DNA of 64,000 bases from Pedobacter roseus (GTDB lineage Bacteria > Bacteroidota > Bacteroidia > Sphingobacteriales > Sphingobacteriaceae): the NCBI RefSeq assembly GCF_014395225.1, contig NZ_CP060723.1:3162001-3226000 (forward strand), given 5' to 3'. The notes beneath the pieces were generated by a model that saw only the letters and a list, made by a program, of their open reading frames with translations, made no database searches and was not told the DNA's origin. This document shows positions 25,407 through 35,549 of this stretch, one piece after another. Both the position numbers and the translations under genes were made by a program. Each line of letters opens with the position of its first letter. The stretch's first letter is position 1.

Positions 25407-26445
25407 TTTTTTGTGGAATTTTTAGGGTGGTAATATATAAATTATTTGCCTCAATATCGGTTTGTAATAAATGGGTATTTGCAAATAACAGATATAACCT
25501 ACGTTTAATGGCACTTAAACCAAATCCGGTTCCTCCAGCAGCCTTCATTTCAGGATCAAACGGATTCTGTACCCTTAGTTGTAAAATGTTATGTTCTACA
25601 GTAACATCTACCTTAATCGTAATTCCGGCAGAAGTATTGTAAAGTCCGAATTTAATGGCATTTTCTACAATGGGCTGCAATAAGGTTCCTGGCAAACAAA
25701 GATTCAAAGTATCTTCGGCAACATTCACTTCAATATTTAACCTATGACTAAACCTTACTTTTTCGATATCGAGGTACAACTGGATGTACTCCATTTCTTC
25801 TTCTACCGAAACCCATAATTCATCATCACGTTTTAAAGTTCCGCGGAGGAAAGAAGCTAGTTTCATAATCATCACCCCTGCCTCTTTCGGGTTAACCATG
25901 GTGAGGGCAAATACCGAATTTAAGCTGTTAAAAAGAAAGTGTGGTTGTAACTGGTGCCTTAATTTATTCAGTTCGGCTTCTTTTGCGAGACTTTTGGCTG
26001 CAGAAAGCCTTTCGTGCGTTTCTGATTGTTCTTCTAACCTATACCATAAGATATTGGCCAACGAACACCAGGCCAAACACATAAAAGAAATCAGTCCGCG
26101 GAAAGCAAATGAAAAATTATAAAAATCTTTGTACTCTTTGTAATCGGCAAAAATATAAAGCATGCTATATTTTGCGGCATAAATAATTACAAATGTAAGG
26201 GCGAGGGTAATAATCAGTACATAGAGGATACGTTCATTTTTTGGCTGATAATAACCCAGCATATTGCTGATCCCGATGCAGGCCAATGCCAATAAAAAAT
26301 TATTGATCAGGCTATCGGCTACGGATATCCACCAGGAGAAATTTACCACATAATGTAATCCAACGCCACACAATACTGTCCATACGATTGCCAGTGCAAG
26401 CGATGTTTTTTGTATCTGTGGAACGGATAAAGGTCTAGTTGTCAA
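25384..26445 (-). CDS. LytS-type sensor histidine kinase
   Basis: 353 residues. About four to five transmembrane helices in residues 10-145, a short coiled coil, then the His_kinase (LytS/YpdA) domain with the phosphorylation motif LQPHFLFNSLN and a C-terminal ATPase part (IVENAIKFGLY, GTGFGLSAIKRRL). It starts at TTG 26445, which overlaps the DUF4288 stop as TTGA, and overlaps the response-regulator start by 23 bp, so the genes form one tight operon. Confidence 0.94.
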   Translation of the reverse strand: MTTRPLSVPQIQKTSLALAIVWTVLCGVGLHYVVNFSWWISVADSLINNFLLALACIGISNMLGYYQPKNERILYVLIITLALTFVIIYAAKYSMLYIFADYKEYKDFYNFSFAFRGLISFMCLAWCSLANILWYRLEEQSETHERLSAAKSLAKEAELNKLRHQLQPHFLFNSLNSVFALTMVNPKEAGVMIMKLASFLRGTLKRDDELWVSVEEEMEYIQLYLDIEKVRFSHRLNIEVNVAEDTLNLCLPGTLLQPIVENAIKFGLYNTSAGITIKVDVTVEHNILQLRVQNPFDPEMKAAGGTGFGLSAIKRRLYLLFANTHLLQTDIEANNLYITTLKIPQKNDQNNTN

Positions 26446-26783
26446 AGCAGTTTTTGATTAGTTAATGATTTATTTCGGTGTTTGAGCTTTTCGAGGTATT
26501 TGTCTACCGATTTCGGTTCAACAATCCTCGAACTTACTTCAACACCATCAGCTGGTTCTTCAACTGCCGATATTCCTCCTACACCTATAAACTTCCATAC
26601 AACTTTATCGCCTTTACAGTTATTAAAGGGAGGGTTAAAGTGTACGGCATTCAATTTTGCCTTATCTAAGGCCCTTGCAATATCTTCTGCCTGTATTAAA
26701 CGCGTTTGCTCATTAAACTGAGGCGTGTGCTTTCCTTCACCACAAATTACCTGATAGATACAATTTACTGCAAACCATTTCAT
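26442..26783 (-). CDS. DUF4288-family protein
   Basis: 113 residues. Begins MKWFAVNCIYQVICGEGKHT and contains FNEQTRLIQAEDIARALDKA and WKFIGVGGISAV, the DUF4288 pattern (small cytoplasmic protein of unknown function). Second gene of the LiaF-like/DUF4288/LytS/LytTR operon; its stop overlaps the kinase start. Being trapped inside a signalling operon suggests an accessory signalling role, which is only inference. Confidence 0.85.
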   Translation of the reverse strand: MKWFAVNCIYQVICGEGKHTPQFNEQTRLIQAEDIARALDKAKLNAVHFNPPFNNCKGDKVVWKFIGVGGISAVEEPADGVEVSSRIVEPKSVDKYLEKLKHRNKSLTNQKLL

Positions 26784-26803
26784 AGGCGATGTTTTTTATA
26801 TGT

Positions 26804-27565
26804 TTAGAAACTTTTGATCTCGATCCCCCCAAATAACGCTGTACCATCCAAAATCAATGTTTTTGTCATTTCTGATACGGGCATTAAATGAGATCTTTTA
26901 TCTTCTACGCTACCGAATAATGCGGTGACGTTTGATTTTATGGCCCAATTTTGTGGAACAATTAATTTAATCCCTCCAAAAACGGCAGTAACATCCAGCG
27001 ATACTGTTTCAGGAAAATCGGCCTGCGTCATCACAATATCTGCCCCACCAAAAATTGCCATAATATCACCTCCCTGGAAGTTTTTAGAATAAACAGTCTG
27101 CGTACTTCCCCCAAAAATGGCCGTTACATCAATAATATCGTTATTATTTGCCGTTTTATCATTAGTACTTTCACTAAAATCAAAATTGGCTTTATTTTTA
27201 TATTTACGCTTTCTGCCAAATAATTGTGAATCTTTTGGCCTGAAAATCATAAAAGCTCCAACAATCACCAAACCGAAGCCTAAAGCATACTTAGATGGAT
27301 CAAAATCAAGATTCATATTATCTAAAGTATTGTAAGCGCCGATCAAAATCAGGATTAACCAGGCTATTCCTTTAAAGTTACGGCGAACGCCAATAAATAC
27401 ACCGATTAAGATTAAAAAATTAGACCAGCTCAATACCCATTCCGGGATATCTAAATGCATGTTATTTAACAAAAGTGCGATCCCAACGATCGCTATGATG
27501 AAACCACTTAAAGCCCGCCCGGGATTTTTGGTGTTGTTATTATCGTTATGATTAAGATTATTCAT
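26804..27565 (-). CDS. LiaF-like membrane protein
   Basis: 253 residues: four transmembrane helices (about 17-130), a polar linker, then a C-terminal beta-solenoid with repeating turns TAIFGGSTQTV, MAIFGGADIVM, TAVFGGIKLIV, TALFGSVED and TALFGGIEI, the LiaF/DUF2154 (cell wall-active antibiotics response) pattern. In Firmicutes LiaF holds the LiaRS kinase off. Here it heads an operon with a LytS/LytTR pair, so a similar control of the kinase is plausible though unproven. Confidence 0.88.
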   Translation of the reverse strand: MNNLNHNDNNNTKNPGRALSGFIIAIVGIALLLNNMHLDIPEWVLSWSNFLILIGVFIGVRRNFKGIAWLILILIGAYNTLDNMNLDFDPSKYALGFGLVIVGAFMIFRPKDSQLFGRKRKYKNKANFDFSESTNDKTANNNDIIDVTAIFGGSTQTVYSKNFQGGDIMAIFGGADIVMTQADFPETVSLDVTAVFGGIKLIVPQNWAIKSNVTALFGSVEDKRSHLMPVSEMTKTLILDGTALFGGIEIKSF

Positions 27566-27696
27566 GTGTGTAATATTTAATAATCCAAAAGTATTGATAA
27601 GTGCTTACGCATTATATACACCAGGCGCAAGAACTGGTCAAAAGGCGGTAAATGGCCTAATTTTATCGGTGAAAATTATTTTGCTATTTTGAGGGC

Positions 27697-28569
27697 ATGA
27701 AATTATTCTTATTAATATTGGCTTTAAGCATTTCTTCAGCAGTATATGCACAGGAAATTAGCAGCCATTACAAAATATACGATGTAAAAAAGCAAAAAAC
27801 CGTAACCATTGATGATATTGTTGCGGATATGCAAGCTAACGATGTGCTCTTTTTTGGTGAAGACCACAACGATTCCATCGGGCATTACCTGGAGGCTGAA
27901 ATATTTAAGAAATTGGGCACAGCCTATCCTCAAAAAACGGCCTTGTCATTAGAAATGTTCCACACTGATGTACAGCCGGAATTGGATGAATATTTAGCCG
28001 GACTGATTTCGGAAAAGAACTTTATCAAAGAAGGGAGAGCCTGGGGAAATTACAAAGATTATAAACCTTTGGTAGAATACGCCAAAGAGCACCACTTAAA
28101 AGTGATTGCAGCCAATGCTGCAACCCGATACAGCAATGCGGTTACCATGGGCGGATTAAAAGTATTGGAAAAATTCCCAAAAACATCATTCAACTTTTTG
28201 CCACCGCTACCTATTGATACGGCTAAAGGAAGGTATTATGAAAAATTTATAGAAACTTTAGGTGGCCATAACATGGGACCGATGCAGATTTACCAAACAC
28301 AAAATCTATGGGATGCTACCATGGCCTGGTCGATCAATAAATTTACAAAAGCAAATAAAGGAATAAAGGTTTTACAACTTAACGGCCGTTTTCATAGTGA
28401 TGAAAAACTGGGCACTTTGGCCAAACTGGCGCAAGCCAATCCAAAATTGAAAATCCTGAACATCTCATCCTTTTCTGACGCAAGTTTCGCCAGTCCTGAT
28501 TGGGACAAATTCAAAAACCTGGGCGATTACATCATTATTACTGATCCATCGTTAAAAAGGAGTTATTAA
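27697..28569 (+). CDS. ChaN-family (haem-binding / Tiki-like) exported protein
   Basis: 290 residues with a signal peptide (1-18, ending VYA-QE). ChaN domain across the rest: DVLFFGEDHNDSIGHYLEAE near the start, LSLEMFHTDVQPELDEYLAG, LKVIAANAATRYSNAV and LNGRFHSDEKLG late in the protein. ChaN in Campylobacter binds haem and the fold resembles TraB/Tiki proteases. Iron use is a possible role. No lipobox is seen, so it is likely soluble in the periplasm. A bidirectional terminator follows. Confidence 0.9.
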   Translation: MKLFLLILALSISSAVYAQEISSHYKIYDVKKQKTVTIDDIVADMQANDVLFFGEDHNDSIGHYLEAEIFKKLGTAYPQKTALSLEMFHTDVQPELDEYLAGLISEKNFIKEGRAWGNYKDYKPLVEYAKEHHLKVIAANAATRYSNAVTMGGLKVLEKFPKTSFNFLPPLPIDTAKGRYYEKFIETLGGHNMGPMQIYQTQNLWDATMAWSINKFTKANKGIKVLQLNGRFHSDEKLGTLAKLAQANPKLKILNISSFSDASFASPDWDKFKNLGDYIIITDPSLKRSY

Positions 28570-28610
28570 AAAAAGCTCCGCAGGTGGGATCAGTCTGCGG
28601 AGCTTTTTTA
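28568..28610. terminator. Bidirectional rho-independent terminator
   Basis: Perfect 9-bp stem GCTCCGCAG (28575-28583) / CTGCGGAGC (28595-28603), flanked by A7 on the left and T6 on the right, so it works on both strands. It separates the convergent ChaN-like gene and mscL. Confidence 0.93.
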
Positions 28611-29000
28611 TTATGCTTTGGCTTTTAGTAAATCTCTTATTTCTGTTAAAAGCACTTCTTCTTTTGTAGGTACAGGCGCTACAACCGGAGCGGCTTCTTC
28701 TTTCTTTTTCAAATTATTGGCTGCTTTAATAATCAGGAAAAGAACCAGTGCAACAATGATAAAAGAAATCACCTGCGAAAGGAAATTACCATACTTAATA
28801 GCAGTACCCGCAATGGTAAGTTTACTGAGGTCTTCTAAACCAGCTGCCTTTAATGCAGGGCCTAAAACTGCAGGAGTAATAATGTCTTCAACCAATGAGC
28901 TCACAATCTTACCGAAAGCTGCACCAATAATTACACCGATAGCTAAATCGAGCACATTTCCCTTAACTGCAAAATCTCTAAATTCTTTTACAAATCCCAT
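28611..29000 (-). CDS. mscL: Large-conductance mechanosensitive channel MscL
   Basis: 129 residues. Inner-membrane pentameric channel that releases solutes during osmotic down-shock. N-terminal [22 protein letters not shown]1 [20 protein letters not shown], periplasmic loop, TM2 [17 protein letters not shown] and a charged C-terminal bundle ([13 protein letters not shown]). Monocistronic, ending at the bidirectional terminator. Confidence 0.97.
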   Translation of the reverse strand: MGFVKEFRDFAVKGNVLDLAIGVIIGAAFGKIVSSLVEDIITPAVLGPALKAAGLEDLSKLTIAGTAIKYGNFLSQVISFIIVALVLFLIIKAANNLKKKEEAAPVVAPVPTKEEVLLTEIRDLLKAKA

Positions 29001-29138
29001 ATTTTTTAATTTTAGTTTATTTATTTACTAAAATAGCAAACATTAAATTCAATCCAAATGTTTAGCAGATAATTTTAAAAAACCGGACATATCGATAGCA
29101 TTTAGAGCAATTGCGAAGAATATCTGAAATCTATTGTT

Positions 29139-29146
29139 TATTTTTG
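29139..29146 (+). promoter_or_regulatory. Predicted -7 box for rpoN
   Basis: TATTTTTG matches TAnnTTTG exactly. A TTG at 29111-29113 is 25 bp upstream of the box, a little wide for a -33 element. The box lies inside an N-terminal extension of the rpoN frame and supports the downstream ATG at 29168. Confidence 0.5.
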
Positions 29147-29167
29147 CCCTATTCTTTTATATTTAAT

Positions 29168-30640
29168 ATGCTAAAGCAACATCTACAACAAAAATTATTA
29201 CAAAAGTTATCACCACAGCAAATTCAGTTTATCAAGCTGTTACAGGTGCCAACCGTTGCTTTAGATACGCGTGTAAAAGAAGAACTGGAAGAAAACCCGG
29301 CGCTTGAAGATCCTAGTTTAATGACTCAGGACGAGCCTAAAAGCGAGTACGACGATTTAAATGATGGTCCTGAGGATTACGAACAATCATCAGAAGATAC
29401 CAGTATGGATGAATTTAATGTGGATGATTATCTGCAGGATGATTCTACCAACGATTACAGCACTAATTACAACAATGGAGATGATGATGAGGAGAAAAAA
29501 GAAACTCCAATCGCCATTGAAAGTACATTTTTCGAAAGTTTACAGGAGCAACTAGATCTCATTCCTCTATCTGATCAGGATTTCATTATCGGTAAACAGA
29601 TTATCGGCAGTTTAGACGATGATGGTTATTTACGCCGTCCGCTGGGTTCAATGATCGATGACCTTGCTTTCTCACAGAATGTAATGGTAGAAGAAGAAGA
29701 CGTACTGGAAATGTTAAAACTGATCCAAAGTTTTGATCCTCCGGGCATTGGAGCCAGAGATTTAAAAGAATGTTTGCTTATCCAGTTGAAAAGGAAAGAT
29801 CCGGGCAATCCCATTATCATTAAAGCAATGAATGTGGTAGAAAATTACCTGGATGAGTTTACACGCAAACATTACGATAAATTAGAAAAAAGCTTAGGTT
29901 TAGATAGCGAAGAACTGAAAGAGGTGGTGAACGAAATTCTGCGTTTAAACCCGAAACCAGGCGATGCCAACCAGGTGACTACCAAACAGATGCAGATTAT
30001 CCCTGATTTTCACATCAGCAATAACGATGGCATACTGATTTTAACCTTAAACTCGAAAAATGCCCCGGAACTTAAGGTAAGCAGATCCTACCAGGAAATG
30101 TTCGAGCATTATGATAAAGCTTCATCAAAAGATAAAAAGCTGAAAGAAGCCGTTCAGTTTGTAAAACAGAAACTGGATTCGGCACGTTGGTTTATTGATG
30201 CAATTAAACAAAGACAACAGACTTTGTTGAAAACGATGAACGCCATTATGCACTACCAGTACGAATATTTTTTAACGGCTGATGAGCGTAAAATGCGCCC
30301 GATGATTTTAAAAGATATAGCTGATAAAATCGATATGGATATTTCAACCGTATCGAGGGTGGCAAACTCTAAATATGTACAAACCGAATTTGGTACTTTC
30401 CTGCTTAAATCTTTCTTCTCGGAAGCTATTCAGACCGAAAACGGTGAAGAAGTTTCGAATAAAGAGGTTAAAAAAATATTGGAAGATTGCATTGGCAATG
30501 AAGATAAACGCAAACCTTTGGCTGACGAAAAATTAACCGAAATTTTAAAAGAAAGAGGTTATAACATTGCCAGAAGAACTGTTGCAAAATATCGCGAGCA
30601 AATGAATATTCCGGTTGCAAGGTTAAGAAAAGAACTATAA
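29168..30640 (+). CDS. rpoN: RNA polymerase sigma-54 factor
   Basis: 490 residues from ATG 29168; the frame is open back to a TTG at 29111, but a -7 box lies within that stretch. Region I is Gln/Leu-rich (MLKQHLQQKLLQKLSPQQI), region II is a long acidic segment (about 45-115), and the core-binding and HTH regions follow. The RpoN box ARRTVAKYRE is at residues 468-477. It needs AAA+ activators, none of which are in this window. Followed by a word-type inverted repeat and convergent porP. Confidence 0.97.
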   Translation: MLKQHLQQKLLQKLSPQQIQFIKLLQVPTVALDTRVKEELEENPALEDPSLMTQDEPKSEYDDLNDGPEDYEQSSEDTSMDEFNVDDYLQDDSTNDYSTNYNNGDDDEEKKETPIAIESTFFESLQEQLDLIPLSDQDFIIGKQIIGSLDDDGYLRRPLGSMIDDLAFSQNVMVEEEDVLEMLKLIQSFDPPGIGARDLKECLLIQLKRKDPGNPIIIKAMNVVENYLDEFTRKHYDKLEKSLGLDSEELKEVVNEILRLNPKPGDANQVTTKQMQIIPDFHISNNDGILILTLNSKNAPELKVSRSYQEMFEHYDKASSKDKKLKEAVQFVKQKLDSARWFIDAIKQRQQTLLKTMNAIMHYQYEYFLTADERKMRPMILKDIADKIDMDISTVSRVANSKYVQTEFGTFLLKSFFSEAIQTENGEEVSNKEVKKILEDCIGNEDKRKPLADEKLTEILKERGYNIARRTVAKYREQMNIPVARLRKEL

Positions 30641-30760
30641 GTCAGTTTACAGTTAGAAGTTTACAGTTGGTTAATACTAAAAGGATCAACATACCGTGGG
30701 CATAAACTATCCGTTGTAACGATAGAATTTTCAACTGAAAATTACCAACTGTTAACTTAA
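30641..30760. repeat. CAGTTTACAGTTAG-word inverted repeat in a convergent spacer
   Basis: GTCAGTTTACAGTTAGAAG and TTTACAGTTGGTTAATAC on the left face TTTTCAACTGAAAATTACC and AACTGTTAACTTAATTACC on the right. The spacer separates convergent rpoN and the PorP/SprF gene. Confidence 0.5.
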
Positions 30761-31771
30761 TTACCACATTTTAATATACGATGGCACTTTGTAAACGTTA
30801 TTGAGCAATATACCCAGCACAATTTCGTGACTACCGTTGCTGACCTGATTTAATTGAGAAGTGGTAAAATCATAAGAATAAGTGAGGTTAACCATTTTAC
30901 CAATATTAAAACCCGCCATTGCGGCAAAAGAGTCATCTTTACGATAACTTCCTCCCAACCAGACTTTATCCTTAAAAGCCAGTTTCATGTTTAAATCAAA
31001 AGAGACAGGTGCCGGCGATACATATTTTACCATTATCGAAGGGATAGCTGAAATCTCATCATCTACAAAGAATTTATAACCTCCGGTAGCAAAATAGTGT
31101 GGTGCTTCTTTACCTAAATTATAGGTATTATCGCCCGTAAAGCTTAATTTTTGCGGCAAAATCTGTTGTACCGATAAACCTGCAAATACCCTTGCACCAT
31201 ACAACCATAAACCTATGCTTAAATCGGGTTTTACCTGATTAATCAGCGCCCTGTTCATAATCGGATCAATCGGGGTATCAAAAGTAAGTGCGTTAACATC
31301 CAATGAAATACTCGATATCCCTGCAGCAACACCCGCCGATAAATTAAAATTATTGCTCAATTGTAAATGATAAGCATAGGTTACATTAGCATCCAACCGT
31401 TTTATAGGTCCGGTTTTATCCAATACAGCCGTTACTCCCATCCCATGGTGAGATGGTGACGACATGTAGTTCTGCATATAGTTCCTATCCATCGGATTAC
31501 CCGTTTGCTCAGGAAAAGAAGTCAATGCATTACTCCATAACTGGTTATCACCCAATGCCCAGTGTGCTGATACAAAAGACGTTTGAGGTGCATCGGTAAT
31601 ACCCGACCATTGTTTACGGTAACCCGCTTTAAAATCGAGGTAATTTTCAATACCCGAAAGTGCAGGATTTAAGAGGTACTGGTTAAAAATATATTGGGTG
31701 TACTGTGGTTTTTGCTGCGCAAAACTATTAAAAGTTATAAAAAGCGTAAATAAAGCTATGATCTTTTTCAA
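30761..31771 (-). CDS. PorP/SprF-family type IX secretion membrane protein
   Basis: 336 residues with a signal peptide (1-18, ending SFA-QQ). Starts QQKPQYTQYIFNQYLLNPAL, the hallmark of PorP/SprF, then an outer-membrane beta-barrel. SprF-type proteins help a specific partner reach the surface through the type IX secretion system. It begins 2 bp after the stop of the large upstream T9SS protein on the same strand, so the two are almost certainly a cargo-helper pair. Confidence 0.94.
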   Translation of the reverse strand: MKKIIALFTLFITFNSFAQQKPQYTQYIFNQYLLNPALSGIENYLDFKAGYRKQWSGITDAPQTSFVSAHWALGDNQLWSNALTSFPEQTGNPMDRNYMQNYMSSPSHHGMGVTAVLDKTGPIKRLDANVTYAYHLQLSNNFNLSAGVAAGISSISLDVNALTFDTPIDPIMNRALINQVKPDLSIGLWLYGARVFAGLSVQQILPQKLSFTGDNTYNLGKEAPHYFATGGYKFFVDDEISAIPSIMVKYVSPAPVSFDLNMKLAFKDKVWLGGSYRKDDSFAAMAGFNIGKMVNLTYSYDFTTSQLNQVSNGSHEIVLGILLNNVYKVPSYIKMW

Positions 31772-31773
31772 TT

Positions 31774-34700
31774 CTATCTGATTATTGTGAGAGGTCCTGT
31801 TATAGTTTTTCGTCCGTTCTGCGGGTTAATAATGTAATAATAAACGCCAACCGGAAGCGGTTCGTTCTGGTAAGTTCCATCAAAGGGAACTTTATACCCT
31901 TTACTTGAGAATACTTTAAGGCCATTTCTATTGAAAATATCAACAGTGGCCTTAGGATATGATTCTAAATACTTGATAATCCAGGTATCGTTTACGTTGT
32001 CGCCATTTGGTGTAAAGGTATTGGGTGGATTTAACATCTGCAACACTTTTACCAAAACTTTAGCAGTAGCTGCACAACCATCGGGCTGAGTAGTTGCTGT
32101 TAAAGTATATTCTGTATCCTGTTCGGGTGAAGCGATTGGATTTAACACATTGGTTTTGTTTAAACCAGTTGCCGGCGACCATTCGTATTTTAAATTGGTT
32201 CCTTCAGCAGTTGCAGGGATTTCGATCTGTCCGCCAGCCAGGATATAGATCAAATTACCTGCATCGGCCACAGGAGATGCATACACTTCGATGTTTTTGC
32301 TGATTGAAGAAGAACAATCGTTGGCGCCTTTAAAGGTATAAGTAATGGTATGTGATCCAACCCCAGCGATTTTAGGGTTAAAGGTTCCGTCGGCCTTCAT
32401 GCCATCTCCGGCATATTCGCCGCTACCTCCGGTCACTTCTTCTTCGGTTTTCTGCCTCGCCTGTATAATGAGCACTGTTCCATCGGCTTCACAAACAGCA
32501 GGCATAGTATCAAACTCCAATTGCGGCTCTGGTTTTAACGTAACTGATTTATCTACGGGTTTAAAACAACTTTCTCCTGAATAAGCTACAAGCCTGACAT
32601 TAAAGCTTCGATCTGCAGTGCCTCCAAAAGTATTGTACTGGATCTCTATATCGCTGTCATCCGGATAAGGAATAGTTTTATAAATACTGGTTTCATTTGG
32701 GTAATCCCTATAAATCTCAATTTTGGTAATCTTGCCTGCAAAAGTAGCTGAAGTATTTTTTATGATGATTTTATCACTCACACAAACGTTATTTTTTACA
32801 ATATCAAAATCGGCAGTTTTAACCGCCCCATTTACGGTAAATGTAAGCGTTTTTGACATTTCACAGCCATCTATATTTTTTACAACTAAAACTACATTAT
32901 AATCACCGGTAACAATAGGTGAAAAGGAACCATTAAAATCAGTTGAGGTTGCTACAGTATTATTATTAAAGGTGAAAGTCCACTGAGCGGTTAAATCAGT
33001 AATGCTTCCATCTGCATTTTTTGAGGTATTTTTAAATTTGGCCACTCCATCATCCAGGCAAAAATCAGGAAGGATAAAATCAGCTTGCTGGGGATTGATT
33101 ACGCTTACCGTTTTTGATTTTACCTCACTTACGCAGCCTTTATCACTCACGGTGGTTAAGGTAATGGTATAAGAACCAGTAGCACTATACTGATGCACTG
33201 GAATTTGATTGGTATCATCTGCAGAACCATCGCCAAAATTCCAGGTCCATTTTACAATTTTCGCTGGATTCTCTATTGTCGATTTTTCAGTTATTTTGAT
33301 CGGTTTATCTGTGCACAAGCTACTTACCTCAAAATCAGATACCGGCTGAGGATTGATCAGGATAGGATATTCTTCAGATACATCTGTACATTTAGAATCG
33401 GTTGTAGCTGTTAAAATTACTTTAAATTGTCCTGCTTTTTTAAAAATATGAACCGGATTTTGTTCTGTTGAAGTTTCTCCATCACCAAAATCCCATAACC
33501 ATTGTGTAATGCTTCTCGAATCGGAATTGGATTTACTTTTATCTGTAAACTGAACGCCACTGGCCTGACAGCCGGTTTCAGGAACATCGGCAATAGACGA
33601 AGGTTGATTATCAACTGTAAAATCGGCTACAAGCTCTTCGATATTACCACAATCATCGGCAGTGGGTTTGGTCGATATTACTTTAAACTGGTAATCTCCA
33701 GGTGTATCGTATTTGATTTCTTTAGGGTAAAAATAAGTATAATACGTAACCTCGTTATTGGTGAATGTACCCTGCGACGTAGGTGCTGTTTCGGTAATTA
33801 CGCCATCACCATTATGTACATCCCAAACCAATTGGGTGGGTTGATAAGGAAGATTGATTTTTAACTTGATGATTTCGCCCAAACATCCGCTGGTTACATT
33901 TTTTCCAGTAGCTTCGTTTACAGGCTGAAAGGTAAAATTCTGAATGTTGGCACCGGCGAGATAGGCATAAGATTCAACCGAGCCATAACCATAAGCAATA
34001 GCCGAAAAACCTCCTGCAGCAGATAAGCGGTGCTGTGCCTGCTGACTTAAGCTCACATCAACAATAGCATAACTATACTCGCCGTTTATCGCAACAAAAT
34101 TTGAAACTGGATTTCCATCTAAACGGAATGAAGGAATATCCGCAGTTTTAATGATCACATTAATGAAAAACTTATTGATATTCGTAATCACATTATCCAA
34201 TCTCGAATAAACAGTAATATTACTTAAGGTCTGCTCAACCGGGTTAAGTACAGTTATTTCTGGATCACCAACATAGGGATCGTTTGCGTTTGGTGTTGTC
34301 CGATTGCTTAAATTACAGGTTTGAGAAGTTTGGTATTGTGCCACAGAAATGGGTTTACTACCGGAAATCACATTAGCTGAAGTAGAAAAAAAAGTAACAA
34401 TTGCGCCTTTTTGATAAGGATTCCTCAACGAGGTTCCGTTGGCATCCGTTGTACTTCCGTTTACGGTTAAAACCGTATTATCTTCAGAAACAATTACCCG
34501 AAAAACATCCGTATTGCCATGTGTTGTATTGTAAAAAGGTGCAGTTACAAAGTTTTTTCCCCAGGCCGTAACCGGAAACAACTGCTGATAAAGGTTATCG
34601 CCACCACTTGGATTTCTACTGCTTCCCTGCTCACAAAATGATGCCCAGGTATTACCAGAATAAACCGCAATCGGTTTACATCCCTTAGTAGATTTAATAT

Positions 34701-35322
34701 GGCTGCCAGATAAATCATTGGTAGCCTGATATTGATAAATCTCTCCCTTATTTAATGTTTTTGTGAAGGTTTGATTGGCCTGATGAGCCGCATTGCCACT
34801 TGTAGGCGTGATTTCTATTTCGGTATCATCATCTACAGCAACGATGGTAAATTCGGCATAATTACCATTGGTATTAGCGCTTTGATAACTATAAGTATAA
34901 TACTCTTTACCTAAAGTATTGGTTGGAAGCACCATAGTACCACCTGTGCGGGCCTGATAGGCAATTACACTATATAATGAAATTGGATTATCGCTAGTGG
35001 TTACGTGAATGGCTTTATTACTTTCAATCACATCATTAGACCCAATGTAGGCGTCGCTGGCAGCAACATTTGGATCGATAATAACAGGTAAACAGGTATT
35101 GGCAGGAACAGTACCCGACGAAACCACATTATTACCCACAGTAACCTGATATTTTGTGGCCCTATCAGCAGATAAAAATAAAGTTAATCTTGTTTTCTTG
35201 CCATCAACATGGCCTGTATATGTAACATAAAAATCCTTTCCCTTGTTAGAAGTATTTTGGGCATAAGATAAAGATGATGCAAATAGCAAAAAAAATAAAA
35301 CCAATAACCAACGCCTGTTCAT
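31774..35322 (-). CDS. T9SS type B secreted protein with IgGFc-binding-like and PKD domains
   Basis: 1182 residues. Signal peptide (1-21), then an IgGFc-binding-like N-terminal region (about 28-455, starting NKGKDFYVTYTGH), two PKD domains with WDFGDG (610-615) and WNFGDG (694-699), further degenerate Ig-like domains, and a type B C-terminal sorting domain (last ~90 residues, NTFTPNGDNVNDTW...VDIFNRNG...PVGVYYYII). It should be exported and anchored or released by T9SS and act as an adhesin. The 2-bp gap to PorP/SprF marks them as a functional pair. Confidence 0.93.
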   Translation of the reverse strand: MNRRWLLVLFFLLFASSLSYAQNTSNKGKDFYVTYTGHVDGKKTRLTLFLSADRATKYQVTVGNNVVSSGTVPANTCLPVIIDPNVAASDAYIGSNDVIESNKAIHVTTSDNPISLYSVIAYQARTGGTMVLPTNTLGKEYYTYSYQSANTNGNYAEFTIVAVDDDTEIEITPTSGNAAHQANQTFTKTLNKGEIYQYQATNDLSGSHIKSTKGCKPIAVYSGNTWASFCEQGSSRNPSGGDNLYQQLFPVTAWGKNFVTAPFYNTTHGNTDVFRVIVSEDNTVLTVNGSTTDANGTSLRNPYQKGAIVTFFSTSANVISGSKPISVAQYQTSQTCNLSNRTTPNANDPYVGDPEITVLNPVEQTLSNITVYSRLDNVITNINKFFINVIIKTADIPSFRLDGNPVSNFVAINGEYSYAIVDVSLSQQAQHRLSAAGGFSAIAYGYGSVESYAYLAGANIQNFTFQPVNEATGKNVTSGCLGEIIKLKINLPYQPTQLVWDVHNGDGVITETAPTSQGTFTNNEVTYYTYFYPKEIKYDTPGDYQFKVISTKPTADDCGNIEELVADFTVDNQPSSIADVPETGCQASGVQFTDKSKSNSDSRSITQWLWDFGDGETSTEQNPVHIFKKAGQFKVILTATTDSKCTDVSEEYPILINPQPVSDFEVSSLCTDKPIKITEKSTIENPAKIVKWTWNFGDGSADDTNQIPVHQYSATGSYTITLTTVSDKGCVSEVKSKTVSVINPQQADFILPDFCLDDGVAKFKNTSKNADGSITDLTAQWTFTFNNNTVATSTDFNGSFSPIVTGDYNVVLVVKNIDGCEMSKTLTFTVNGAVKTADFDIVKNNVCVSDKIIIKNTSATFAGKITKIEIYRDYPNETSIYKTIPYPDDSDIEIQYNTFGGTADRSFNVRLVAYSGESCFKPVDKSVTLKPEPQLEFDTMPAVCEADGTVLIIQARQKTEEEVTGGSGEYAGDGMKADGTFNPKIAGVGSHTITYTFKGANDCSSSISKNIEVYASPVADAGNLIYILAGGQIEIPATAEGTNLKYEWSPATGLNKTNVLNPIASPEQDTEYTLTATTQPDGCAATAKVLVKVLQMLNPPNTFTPNGDNVNDTWIIKYLESYPKATVDIFNRNGLKVFSSKGYKVPFDGTYQNEPLPVGVYYYIINPQNGRKTITGPLTIIR

Positions 35323-35549
35323 TACTTATCAGCTTATTTTGAAAACGTTATACATGTTTGTTTGATATAGATATGCAATATACCATTAATCAAATCACAT
35401 GGAAAAAAATTAACATTTTTTAAGCGAGAAAATCTTGTTTCGTGTAATAAACTCCCGGGACTGGTGTAAAAATTTTGAAGAGCTCAACATTATTATTATT
35501 GAATAAAAGCAATTAGCCCATAATAATCAAACCATTATATAATAAATAT

